DNA of 64,000 nt. Origin: JBCCDY01 sp039030555. Lineage in GTDB: Bacteria; Bacteroidota; Bacteroidia; Cytophagales; Cyclobacteriaceae. The notes beneath the pieces are model-generated. The model was not told the DNA's origin and did no database searches. It saw nothing but the letters and a program-made list of their open reading frames with translations. The stretch covers positions 62,001-126,000 of the forward strand of contig JBCCDY010000007.1 of assembly GCA_039030555.1 (NCBI GenBank), written 5' to 3'. The position numbers were made by a program, and so were the translations under genes. Shown here in pieces: positions 10,601-18,660 of this stretch (within the stretch, counting starts at the first letter, position 1; each line of letters begins with the position of its first letter).

Positions 10601-12068
10601 ATCCAATTGTTTTCTTAACCAGTTTCCTGATTTCAGCGATTACGATGGAGAATATGCATCTGACTTATCAATCGATGTTTCTGGAAATAGTATATACTTT
10701 CAGTCAATTCTTCCTAACCTTTCCGCAGGTTCGAATGTAGTCGATGGGTTCACCTATTTCCCTCAAAAAGACTTCAAAATACCGTCCGAATATGATTTCG
10801 TATTTGGCTATGATATCGAAATTAATGGAATCTTAGATACTTCAGGAGTGGTTTACGAATGGTTTAGAGCGCCGGATCTAGAATCTGAAGGCACTTCCAT
10901 TTCAGTTTCTTCCGATCCCACTTATTTTAAATCAAATGGTGTAGCTGACGATCTCGGCTATTATTATCTGCAACTAAGTCATCCCGATGTCTCTGGTTGC
11001 GCCCTAAAGACTACAAGGATAGGAGTGGTAGAGTTGGATGAAGGCCTAATGCCCGATAGCCTTGAGTTCTTAGCTTTGAAACAATTTTATGAAACTACCA
11101 ATGGTGATGGGTGGTCCAACAGATCGGGTTGGCCTTCTTTGAGTGATTTTGACACACTTAACTATTACTATAATAATCTATTCAGGGATTGGCATGGTGT
11201 AAATGTTACCAATGGCGATGTAACCGGCCTTACCTACAGTTCTAATAATCTTACAGGTAATTTACCAGAGGGCATTGGAGAACTGAAAGAGTTGAAAAAC
11301 CTGGTAATCTTTGATTCAGAAATTGATGGAGGAATTCCACCTCAGCTATATAATTTAAATATGCTACAAACCTTAGTTTTATATGAAACAAACATATCTG
11401 GTCAGGTCTCCGAACAGTTAATCAATCTGCAAAATCTTGAGGTTTTGGCATTGGGGAATAGTTCCTTTTCAGGAACACTTCCGCAGGCTTTAAATGATTT
11501 ACCTGTCTTATCCTTTCTAAGTATTGAAAATAACAACTTTTCAGGAGCACTTCCTATTGATGTCGGTACTCAGCAGTATCTTATTCTTATAGATATCAGT
11601 AATAATAGCCTTAGTGCTATCCCCAATTTTAGCGCCTACACTCATATTTATGGAAGTCCTCTTACTCTAAGTGTATGGAATAATAAGCTCGATTTTTCCA
11701 CCTTGGCTCCTAATTTAATGCCCGGTTCTACGATCAGAGATTATCTGATTTATACCCCCCAAAAGCAAAACCTGGAAGAGATCAAAAAGACCCTGATCGT
11801 AGGCAGCAGCTATGAACTGAATGCTGCGGAAGATACCGAAGGCAATCAGTACCAGTGGCAGAAATACGAAGGCGGGAACTGGATAGACCTAGCCGGAGAA
11901 ACCGAGAGGACCTGTTTGTTGAACAACTTCACAGAAAACGATCTGGGTAAGTACAGATGCGAGATGACCAACATCCACGTACCCGGATTGACCCTATACA
12001 GCGATGAATACAACATCAACGTATACACCAAATCCCTGACCAGCAATAAACCAGTAAGCGGAGAGTAA
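7647..12068 (+). CDS. Large secreted protein: six PPC-like repeats, two LRR blocks, two Ig-like domains
   Basis: A 1473-residue exported protein. The start at 7647 gives MRKITT followed by a signal peptide (cleavage near LLA-Q). An in-frame extension reaching back into the previous gene is ignored. Six tandem repeats of about 133 residues (about 30-830) share WCSS, SRWQND, NVWFKFQA, FPMIALWD, GNWYYISVD and GTFGLCLD, and resemble pre-peptidase C-terminal (PPC) beta domains. Two blocks follow, each with an entry motif (DEWTNNEGWP, DGWSNRSGWP), leucine-rich repeats of plant type and an Ig-like domain. No peptidase or T9SS tail was seen. It lies between the two parts of the split RHS core, and its stop codon overlaps the next ATG by one base (TAATG), suggesting translational coupling. 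A binding or adhesin role is inferred. Confidence 0.75.
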   Translation: MRKITTCTISLMFWSVILLAQPSNDHEQDAIILTHQSDWCSSSTIYTNVGATADGTKGSRWQHDPFSNVWFKFQATSTEAAISINLGTIKFPMIALWDDAGNELASSGNNGQFVEVGFSTDQLIGGNWYYVSVDVRNNSSGNQGTFGLCIDTKVDYDFKTAAIELSDITSWCSSTDVFSTVQSTPDGVQGSRWQHDVYSNVWLKFQATSHHITIDLKRGTIKFPMIALWDETGNELASSGYNSQFEEVGIGYNQLVVGNWYYISVDTRNNNLSNRGTFGLCLDTSLTYDFREAAYELNDITNWSSASNAFSTKKSTLDGTRASRWQNDPFSDVWFKFQAQGNDITVDLIYGNTTEGDIIFPMLALWDESGNELASSGYNAQCDKLGLGSNQLIDGNWYYLSVDTRDNNLSNRGDFGLRVDNTLTYDFKEAAYEITDTNGWCSTIVDFDTETSSPDGPKGSNWQNDVFSNVWFRFQATSPNTTVDLITGSIVYPMMAIFDANDNEIVSTGYNSAPHDDLSLTSDQFQVGEWYYISVDTRNNTSNNRGTFGLCLSGELSFDLKEGAVELTEFTDWCSLPDAYSTANASPDGLRPSRWQNDPNSNVWFKFQAQSSKFEVQIIPGTIQFPMIALWDSSGNEIISNGYHDIADATGLSSNELNVGNWYYLSVDNRNNSVNNQGSFGICLDTTLSNDYKEGAIVLDDVTQWCSLENQFSNRKATPDEVKGSNWQNEPYANVWFNFRAINDTIDIELDPASINFPMMALWDASGNEIISRGHDNYGDSSIYMTTDQLTIGDEYYISVDTRNNEFSNLGNFRLCIDNKIEYNQIPDSVEFSVLKALYLDLDGDEWTNNEGWPTDSEFGNLDSASNTVFAQWYGITVEHGDITEINLPNNNLRGYTTASINQLTTLKKLILSNNDMGFVNFFIGNSIFQGLVNLEVLYLDSNQRINFMQLDSLKNLKKLNVSNNPLFFLTLDTGSQKKLIEINASNCFLNQFPDFSDYDGEYASDLSIDVSGNSIYFQSILPNLSAGSNVVDGFTYFPQKDFKIPSEYDFVFGYDIEINGILDTSGVVYEWFRAPDLESEGTSISVSSDPTYFKSNGVADDLGYYYLQLSHPDVSGCALKTTRIGVVELDEGLMPDSLEFLALKQFYETTNGDGWSNRSGWPSLSDFDTLNYYYNNLFRDWHGVNVTNGDVTGLTYSSNNLTGNLPEGIGELKELKNLVIFDSEIDGGIPPQLYNLNMLQTLVLYETNISGQVSEQLINLQNLEVLALGNSSFSGTLPQALNDLPVLSFLSIENNNFSGALPIDVGTQQYLILIDISNNSLSAIPNFSAYTHIYGSPLTLSVWNNKLDFSTLAPNLMPGSTIRDYLIYTPQKQNLEEIKKTLIVGSSYELNAAEDTEGNQYQWQKYEGGNWIDLAGETERTCLLNNFTENDLGKYRCEMTNIHVPGLTLYSDEYNINVYTKSLTSNKPVSGE

Positions 12069-14645
12069 TGGAAAGTAAAAAAAGACATATCCCCCAACAA
12101 GAAACAGCCACTAAGCCCGGGGCATTATGCAAACTCCCCATCCTGTTGGCACTCCTGTTCACCATACTGGGACCCAAAGACAACGCACAAGCCCAGGTAG
12201 TAGACCAGAGCATATTAGATAAATACGCCTTTAAATACGAATACGATGGCAGGAGAAGGATGATCGAGAAAAAAGTCCCCGGAGCAAAATCCGTACAACT
12301 GTACTACGACACCTGGGACAGACTCGTCCTGACCCAGGACGGAAACCAAAGAGGAGCAGAACTAAATAATAGCGATAACCAGTATACCTACACCAAATAC
12401 GATATACTGAACCGCCCCATCATCACAGGAATAGCCACCATCACCACAGCACCGAACCAGCTCCGGGAGGATATCATGGCCATGACAGGCACAGAGCGCT
12501 ATGAGAACAGAGATGACAGCGATACCGAGACCGGTTATACCAATAACAACAGCTATCCAACAACTACCGACATTACCCAAAACGAAGTATTAACAGTTAC
12601 CTACTATGACAACCGCAACTTCAGCTTCGGAAGCCAGCCCGAATTCGTCTTCGTAGAAGAACTGGGACTGACCACAGCAGATGACCTGTTTAACCGGAAC
12701 AAAGGACAAGTAACCGGAAGCAAAACCAAAGTATTAGAAGAAGACCGCTGGATCAGGAGCATCAACTACTATGATGACCGCTACCGCTTGATCCAAACCA
12801 TCAGCGATGACCCCAGAGCAGGAACAGACGCCTACATAAGGACCACCAACACCTACGACTTTGTTGGCAACCTAACCCAAAGCCAGACCACCTACACCAA
12901 TGAAGACCTGAGCTTCAAAGACAGCTATACCTACGACCATGCAGACCGCCTAATGCAAGTAGACCAAGAGATCATCCAGTCCGGGACAGCAGTATCAAAC
13001 AACACCATACTGGAAAACACCTATAACGAACTGGGCGAACTGATCGATAAGAAGCTACACGTAGACCAGGGTACCGGAGAAGCCTTCCAGAGCGTAGACT
13101 ACCGCTACAACATCAGAGGCTGGTTAAAAAGTATCAACAACCACACCCTTAGCCAGGCAGACAACAACGATGATGATAATGACCTGTTCGGAATGGAACT
13201 GTACTACGAAAGCGGCTTTGAGATCCCCCAGTACAATGGGAACATCTCCGGAGTGAAATGGGGCAGCGTAGCCGACCCCGATAACCCCAAAGCCTACGGC
13301 TTCAACTATGACCCGATGAACCGGCTGACCTTTGCAGACTATTCCGAAGGCCCGGGCTTTACCGGAGGAGAAGATAAATACAGAATAGATCACATCGATT
13401 ATGACCTGAATGGGAATATAGAAGAACTCGTACGTTTCGGGGCACCAGACAATGAACAGGCCGAAGTGATTGACCTATTGGATTATGACTATGATGGTAA
13501 CCAACTACAAAGCGTAACCGACGGAGGGAATATAGAAGAAGGCTTCAAAGACGGCCACACCAGTACAACCGAAGCAGACTACCAATACGACGCCAATGGG
13601 AACATGGTTGAAGACAAGAACAAGAACATTACAGCGATTAGCTACAACCACCTGAACCTACCAACCACCGTCACCTTTCAAGACAACAAAGCCATTAAGT
13701 ACATCTACGATGCATCCGGGATCAAACTCCGGCAAGAAGTATATGAAGACGGCATAGACCAGCCCGCTACTAAAACCACCGATTACATCGGCAACCTGAT
13801 CTTTGAGAACGATGCCCTACAGTTTGCACAGCATCAGGAAGGGAGGATCATTCCAAAAGAGAACAGTGCATGGGAATACCAATACAACCTGACCGATCAC
13901 CTGGGCAATGTACGCATGGTAGCGACTACTGAACCCGAAGTAGAAGAACTGTTGGCGACTATGGAGTCAGCCAACGCTTCAACAGAAGAGTCTATCTTTT
14001 TGAACATGGACGACAACGTACCCTATTTTGCAGCCAATAGCACACCAGGAGCAACATCAACCTATGCGGCGAGAGTAAACAGCCAGAACCCCATAGGACC
14101 AGGCACCCTGCTTAAAGTGTACCCAGGTGACATCGTAGAGATGAGCACTACTGCCTATTACGATGACTACGACCAAAACGCAGAAGACCTTCCGTTTGGA
14201 GAATTTGTAGGCGCATTGGTGAACAGTTACGACCAGGTGGTAGCCGGAGGAGAAGCAGCGAGTCAGCTGTTCAGTAGTTTGAACGCGGCGATAGGGGCAG
14301 TAGGCGTAGGCGGACATCAGACAGACGAAGTGCCCGGAGGATATCTGAATTACATCTTCTTAGATAAGGATTACCAATTCGATGAAGAAGGGCCACATCC
14401 CTTAGGCTTCTGCCAGTTGACCACAGCAGCAGAACAAGACCATGAACAGATCACCTTACCACCGGTAACCATAGAGAAAGAAGGTTACCTGCTGGTGTAT
14501 GTGAGCAATGAAAGCAACACACAGAACTACGTTCACTTTGATGATTTGAAGATCACCCATACCAGTTCCCCGGTGGTTCAGAGTACAGATTACTATCCCT
14601 TTGGTCTGGCTCACGGTAACGGGTTTAGCAGGGAGGATAGCCCAC
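11755..14645. other. GC-rich block with abrupt edges inside the RHS operon
   Basis: Base composition changes sharply here. By hand count, 12421-12480 has 34/60 G+C, against 18/60 at 15001-15060 and 23/60 at 10681-10740. The block starts inside the last Ig domain of the LRR gene, crosses the gene boundary and ends about 70 codons before the DPDGM junction of the RHS gene. Edges are approximate. A smaller stretch with the same character lies at about 7250-7642, the end of the other RHS part. The pattern suggests a cassette moved in or homogenised by recombination between RHS paralogues. That is inference. Confidence 0.6.
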
Positions 14646-15493
14646 AGAATTCGTTCTTATATAACTCTTTTGAATTACAGGACGAATTAAATCTGGGTTG
14701 GTATGATTACTTAGCACGTCAATATGATCCTGCAATTGGAAGGTTTACCAGTGTTGATCCTGCTGCTGATTTAATGAGAAGATTCTCTTCTTATACCTAT
14801 GCCTATGATAATCCTGTAAGGTTTATTGATCCTGATGGAATGTTTGGAACCGACGTAGTAATTACTGGTTCAGCTTCAGATGAAGCTTTTGATGAACTTC
14901 AAGCATCGGTAAGTTCTGAGTTGACACTATCAAAGGACGAAAAAGGTAAAGTCACTTACACCAAAGTAGGTGAGGGCGAGCTTTCTAAAAATGCTCAACA
15001 GTTAACCAATGCTATTGATGATCATAGTATAGTAGTTAATGTAAAGGCTGAAAATACAACAACGACAGAATCTGGAAATCTCTATATAGGAGGAGCATTT
15101 TCTGGTAATGAAGCAATAGAAGTCCAAGATGATGTTCATATTGTACTAGCTAATCAAGAAGTAAACCCGGAAGTACTAAGTACTATGAGTGATGCACATG
15201 AAAACCCGGGAGCTGATATGTTGCATGAAGTAACAGAAGCTTATCAAGGGGCATTAATTTCTCAAAAGAAAGGTCAATCATCTCCAGCATCAAATCAGAA
15301 GGGTACGGTTTATGATAAAGCACATAAAAGGGCAACCAATCAATCTGGATCTATATTTGAAAGAATATATGATGGGGCTGGTAAAGAACTTCAAATGTTA
15401 CCCGGAAATGTTTATCCATCTGGTGTAAAAAGTGCAGATTGGTATGTTAATGATAAGAAGGGTAATAAAGTTATTATCCAAAGATTGAAATAA
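12068..15493 (+). CDS. RHS core C-terminal part with variable toxin-like tip
   Basis: 1141 residues. An unusually long polar N-region (about 20 residues) precedes a hydrophobic stretch LPILLALLFTILG and a cleavage site near AQA-Q. The mature protein starts directly in the RHS core (KYEYDGRRRMIEKKVPGA, YDTWDRLVLTQD), which in relatives follows the YVLPPE segment now encoded at the end of the gene at 4787. Many YD repeats follow, then the conserved core end (YLARQYDPAIGRF, DNPVRFIDPDGM, residues 921-925). The last 216 residues are a variable tip of different base composition, with an HEVTEAY motif at about 1053-1059 and a basic C-terminus. In the RHS polymorphic toxin family such tips are toxins. 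This one is not identified. It starts one base inside the preceding gene. Confidence 0.8.
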   Translation: MESKKRHIPQQETATKPGALCKLPILLALLFTILGPKDNAQAQVVDQSILDKYAFKYEYDGRRRMIEKKVPGAKSVQLYYDTWDRLVLTQDGNQRGAELNNSDNQYTYTKYDILNRPIITGIATITTAPNQLREDIMAMTGTERYENRDDSDTETGYTNNNSYPTTTDITQNEVLTVTYYDNRNFSFGSQPEFVFVEELGLTTADDLFNRNKGQVTGSKTKVLEEDRWIRSINYYDDRYRLIQTISDDPRAGTDAYIRTTNTYDFVGNLTQSQTTYTNEDLSFKDSYTYDHADRLMQVDQEIIQSGTAVSNNTILENTYNELGELIDKKLHVDQGTGEAFQSVDYRYNIRGWLKSINNHTLSQADNNDDDNDLFGMELYYESGFEIPQYNGNISGVKWGSVADPDNPKAYGFNYDPMNRLTFADYSEGPGFTGGEDKYRIDHIDYDLNGNIEELVRFGAPDNEQAEVIDLLDYDYDGNQLQSVTDGGNIEEGFKDGHTSTTEADYQYDANGNMVEDKNKNITAISYNHLNLPTTVTFQDNKAIKYIYDASGIKLRQEVYEDGIDQPATKTTDYIGNLIFENDALQFAQHQEGRIIPKENSAWEYQYNLTDHLGNVRMVATTEPEVEELLATMESANASTEESIFLNMDDNVPYFAANSTPGATSTYAARVNSQNPIGPGTLLKVYPGDIVEMSTTAYYDDYDQNAEDLPFGEFVGALVNSYDQVVAGGEAASQLFSSLNAAIGAVGVGGHQTDEVPGGYLNYIFLDKDYQFDEEGPHPLGFCQLTTAAEQDHEQITLPPVTIEKEGYLLVYVSNESNTQNYVHFDDLKITHTSSPVVQSTDYYPFGLAHGNGFSREDSPQNSFLYNSFELQDELNLGWYDYLARQYDPAIGRFTSVDPAADLMRRFSSYTYAYDNPVRFIDPDGMFGTDVVITGSASDEAFDELQASVSSELTLSKDEKGKVTYTKVGEGELSKNAQQLTNAIDDHSIVVNVKAENTTTTESGNLYIGGAFSGNEAIEVQDDVHIVLANQEVNPEVLSTMSDAHENPGADMLHEVTEAYQGALISQKKGQSSPASNQKGTVYDKAHKRATNQSGSIFERIYDGAGKELQMLPGNVYPSGVKSADWYVNDKKGNKVIIQRLK

Positions 15494-15502
15494 TATGGAG
15501 AT

Positions 15503-15946
15503 ATGATGCGTATATATTTGGTTCTTATATTTCTTTCTTGTGCAATCTCAAAAGGGTTCACTCAAGAGAAGAATAACAGTGAAATGTACCTTATAGAGGC
15601 AATAGAGAAGCAAAACTCTTGGAATATTATATACGCTACAAAACAGGATACTGTCTTTAAAATAGTAACGGGAGGTGAAAAGGTAAAAGAGGATTGTAAT
15701 AAAGTAATTGTAGGTAAATATTATAACTTCAAATTGAAATCTAGGCGGGAGAATGTGCCAGTCATTAATGGGATTAAATTAAAGCCAATAAATCATCTTG
15801 ATGTTGAGAGTAATGCATATGATAAGGATGGGATTGAATGTTATTCTTATGATCAAGAAACAGAAATTTGTATTGAACCTGAAAGAGGCATTAATGATAT
15901 TTATTATACGGAAGATTTAGTTGGGTTATGCTTTTACCCTCGCTAG
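15503..15946 (+). CDS. Small exported protein, candidate immunity protein for the RHS tip
   Basis: 147 residues, starting 9 bases after the RHS stop codon (two adjacent ATGs at 15503 and 15506, either usable). It has a clear signal peptide of about 21 residues ending in GFTQ, so it should act outside the cytoplasm. The mature part contains the motifs GKYYNFKLKS and NGIKLKPINHLD and an acidic Cys-containing end. Low GC matches the RHS tip rather than the GC-rich core. Position directly after a variable tip is the usual place for an immunity gene in polymorphic toxin loci, and export would fit neutralisation in the periplasm. The function is inferred from position only. It may instead be a secreted accessory protein. 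Confidence 0.55.
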   Translation: MMRIYLVLIFLSCAISKGFTQEKNNSEMYLIEAIEKQNSWNIIYATKQDTVFKIVTGGEKVKEDCNKVIVGKYYNFKLKSRRENVPVINGIKLKPINHLDVESNAYDKDGIECYSYDQETEICIEPERGINDIYYTEDLVGLCFYPR

Positions 15947-16319
15947 TTCTCATTTGTAATGAGCGCTACCAAATCACAGCGCCTTCAGCTTAGCTGCTTT
16001 AATAAGATTATCTAGGGTATAGAAGATGTGGTTTTTATACAAGTTGAGATAAATCTACCCCCTAATTTTAAAAGAACTCTATTTAGATTTTTTACCCTTT
16101 TCTTTAGCTGAACTCGAGGTATTGTTATCCTTCGATTTCATTTGAACAGGAGGTGAAGGGAAAGGTCTAGCCTTTTTAGCTACAGGCTGTTTTTTATAAT
16201 CCCCCCTATCGCGCAAGTCTTCTGGCAGGGGAAGTGTGTTGGAGTGACTTGTGCGAACAGGCAAATATAATAAGGTGATAGTGTAAGTACCCCTTAAATT
16301 AAGACAGGATAAATAGTAC
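15947..16319. other. 373-base gap between the RHS operon and fbp
   Basis: No convincing gene. A 6-bp hairpin (CTCATT-TGT-AATGAG, 15949-15963) follows the last RHS-operon gene but lacks a T tract. A second short inverted repeat (GCGCT / AGCGC) overlaps its end. On the minus strand 16079-16264 is open for 61 codons but starts with TTG and encodes a Lys/Ser/Pro-rich low-complexity peptide, so it is probably a remnant or chance frame. This gap marks the border between accessory and housekeeping DNA. Confidence 0.4.
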
Positions 16320-17330
16320 TCAAACCCGCTCCTCCTCTACTGAAACCTTGGAAACAGCGCGTTCAACCATTTCTTTGGAACCAATAAAAAGTGGTACCCT
16401 CTGATGAAGCTCTTTCGGTTCAATGTCTAATATACGTTGTTTTCCATCGCTAGCCATTCCGCCTGCTTGTTCTATAATAAGCGCAAGGGCGTTGCATTCA
16501 TAAAGTAATCTAAGCTTTCCGCTTGGGTTTTTCTCAGTGGATGGGTAAAGATATATCCCTCCCTTAAACATATTTCGGTGAAAATCTGCAACTAAAGAAC
16601 CGATATAACGCCCCGAATAGTTTTCGGATTTACAGAATTGAATGTATTCCTTGATAGGCTCATTAAACGAATTGTATGAACCCTCGTTCACAGAATAGAT
16701 CTTACCCGTTTTAGGCGTTTGTATGTTTTGATGCGAAAGGAAAAACTCCCCTAAAGATGCTTCATAAGTAAATCCGTTCACTCCTTTTCCGGTGGTGTAA
16801 ACCAACATAGAAGACGAACCATATAGCAAATAGCCGGCAGCCACCTGTTTTGCTCCTTTTTGCAGAACGTCCTGCTCCGTGGTTTCTTCTCCAACCGGAC
16901 TAACCCTTCGGTAGACCGAAAATATGGTACCTACGGATACGTTAACATCTATGTTAGACGAACCGTCGAGCGGATCCATAGCGACTACATACCTACAGTC
17001 CTTGTTTACCTCAATAATTTCTTCTTCTTCTTCAGAAATGATAGCGCAAACCTGTCCACCATTTTTTAAAGCCCTCTTAAACCTGATGTTGGCAATAACA
17101 TCAAGCTTTTGTTGCTCTTCACCCTGAACATTCATTTCACCGAATGCCCCTTCTATACCTATCAATCCGCTTCGACTGATCTCTCTATTTATGATTTTTC
17201 CGGCCAGTGCAATATCACGAAGCAACTGTGAGAGTTCTCCGGTAGCGTAAGAAAAGCCATCTTGTTTTCTTTTGATGAAACGATCTAAAGTTGTACCTAC
17301 CGGAAGTGCAATATGCCTGTCGTCAATCAT
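16320..17330 (-). CDS. fbp: Fructose-1,6-bisphosphatase, class I
   Basis: Hydrolyses fructose-1,6-bisphosphate to fructose-6-phosphate in gluconeogenesis, in the cytosol. The 336-residue protein has the class I signature: the metal-binding acidic run EEEEE near residues 100-104, DPLDGSSNID near 119-128, and the substrate-binding region with GGIYLYP and KLRLLYE. The ATG at 17330 is preferred to a TTG seven codons upstream because it fits the family N-terminus and leaves room for a TAnnTTTG promoter element. It is transcribed divergently from the aspartate kinase gene, whose start lies 73 bases away. Confidence 0.95.
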   Translation of the reverse strand: MIDDRHIALPVGTTLDRFIKRKQDGFSYATGELSQLLRDIALAGKIINREISRSGLIGIEGAFGEMNVQGEEQQKLDVIANIRFKRALKNGGQVCAIISEEEEEIIEVNKDCRYVVAMDPLDGSSNIDVNVSVGTIFSVYRRVSPVGEETTEQDVLQKGAKQVAAGYLLYGSSSMLVYTTGKGVNGFTYEASLGEFFLSHQNIQTPKTGKIYSVNEGSYNSFNEPIKEYIQFCKSENYSGRYIGSLVADFHRNMFKGGIYLYPSTEKNPSGKLRLLYECNALALIIEQAGGMASDGKQRILDIEPKELHQRVPLFIGSKEMVERAVSKVSVEEERV

Positions 17331-17348
17331 AATTTTAGTATTATGTTG

Positions 17349-17356
17349 CAAATGTA
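17349..17356 (-). promoter_or_regulatory. Bacteroidota -7 element for fbp
   Basis: On the minus strand TACATTTG matches the TAnnTTTG -7 consensus, 18 bases upstream of the chosen fbp ATG. A TTTG lies further upstream, but at 27 bases the spacing is longer than the usual 17-23, so only the -7 box is supported. Confidence 0.4.
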
Positions 17357-17403
17357 ATACATGTCTCTCGAAAGTAAGTTCTGCAAACGTTTTTTTGAAC
17401 TAT

Positions 17404-18660
17404 ATGGAGGTATTTAAGTTTGGTGGTGCTTCAGTTAAAGACGCTGATTCTATTCTAAACCTGCACGGTATTCTAAGAAAATACGCTGATATGCCCTTGG
17501 TAGTCGTTGTTTCTGCGATGGGTAAAACAACCAACCTCTTGGAATCCGTGTGGAAGTCGAAAAATGAAGCGGAGGTTGAAAAGTTAATTTCTACTTTCAG
17601 AGATTTTCATTTAGAAGCAGCTGAAAACCTTTTAGAGAAGGAGCATGAATTCTTTAATTGGTTTAATGATCTGACAGAGAATCTAAAACGAAAAGTCATA
17701 CACAATAGTCACAACGACGAAGATTATTCTCGGATCGTTTCTTTTGGCGAGCTGGCCTCTACCAGGCTGATTCAAGCTTCATTGCATGAACAAGGACAAG
17801 ATTTAATTTGGTTGGACGCCAGAGACCTCATCAAAACGGAACAGCATTTCGTTGGGGCATTAGTAGACTGGGACAAAACAATTAAAACGGTCATTTCATC
17901 GATAGAAAAGTCAGGCTTTCAATACATCACTCAGGGCTTCATCTCTAGTAATCATGATGGCCATACGACCACTTTAGGTCGAGAAGGTTCCGATTTTTCG
18001 GGTAGTATTTTAGCTTCGGCTTTAAAAGCTGAAAAGTATACGATCTGGAAAGATGTTCCCGGAGTCCTAAGTGCCGACCCAAGAATTGAGAGAGTCACCA
18101 CCTGTTACCAAAAACTGACTTACCAGGAAGCTGCTGAGATGACATTTTATGGCGTAAAAGCTATTCATCCAAAAACGATAAAACCGCTAGCCAATCATGA
18201 TATACCACTTTGTGTAAGGTCATTTATGGAATTGGATAATCCGGGTACTTTAATCACGAGGGAATCAACAAAGCCACATGCTCCAGCGATCATTTACAGA
18301 TTCAATCAGGCATTGATGACGTTCCTGGTAGCTGATTTTACATTCGTCAACGAAGATCATATTAGTGGAATTCTTAATTATTTGAACGATCATCGAATTT
18401 CAGTAAACCTAATGCAAACTTCAGCAGTAAGTATCTCCTTTTGTATGGATGAAAACAGCGAGTTGCTCGAAGAGATGAGGAAGGATTTCGTGGGAATTTT
18501 TAAAATGAGTTATAATTCAGGCTTAAAATTGGTCACCATAAAAAACTATGATTCTAAAGCTCTAAACGGAGTCACAAAGGGGTTTGAAATTCTAATGGAG
18601 CAAAAAACACGGAATAACTACAGGGCTGTTTTCAGAGGAGCGTTAAATGAACCTGCTTAA
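17404..18660 (+). CDS. lysC: Aspartate kinase
   Basis: Phosphorylates aspartate at the first step of the lysine, threonine and methionine pathway. 418 residues starting at MEVFKFGGASV. The ATG at 17404 is chosen because the KFGG nucleotide-binding motif must lie at the extreme N-terminus, and upstream in-frame sequence overlaps fbp antisense. GREGSDFSG (192-200) and PKTIKPL are kinase signatures. The C-terminal 110 residues look like a short regulatory ACT-type region, as in the short Bacteroidota enzymes. There is no homoserine dehydrogenase fusion. Its last 18 bases overlap tail-to-tail with the next, convergent gene. Confidence 0.9.
   Translation: MEVFKFGGASVKDADSILNLHGILRKYADMPLVVVVSAMGKTTNLLESVWKSKNEAEVEKLISTFRDFHLEAAENLLEKEHEFFNWFNDLTENLKRKVIHNSHNDEDYSRIVSFGELASTRLIQASLHEQGQDLIWLDARDLIKTEQHFVGALVDWDKTIKTVISSIEKSGFQYITQGFISSNHDGHTTTLGREGSDFSGSILASALKAEKYTIWKDVPGVLSADPRIERVTTCYQKLTYQEAAEMTFYGVKAIHPKTIKPLANHDIPLCVRSFMELDNPGTLITRESTKPHAPAIIYRFNQALMTFLVADFTFVNEDHISGILNYLNDHRISVNLMQTSAVSISFCMDENSELLEEMRKDFVGIFKMSYNSGLKLVTIKNYDSKALNGVTKGFEILMEQKTRNNYRAVFRGALNEPA

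Noticed and set aside
7620..12100. The split RHS core as a simple frameshift or assembly error
   Set aside because: A complete 1473-residue gene with its own signal peptide lies between the parts, and the second part also has a signal peptide. One wrong base cannot produce this.
15224..15244. HEVTEAY in the RHS tip read as a classical HExxH zinc peptidase motif
   Set aside because: The fifth position is Glu, not His, and no clear third ligand was identified. Kept only as a hint.
16079..16264. 61-codon open frame on the minus strand next to fbp
   Set aside because: It starts with TTG, has no promoter or recognisable domain, and encodes a low-complexity Lys/Ser/Pro peptide. Treated as a chance frame or remnant.
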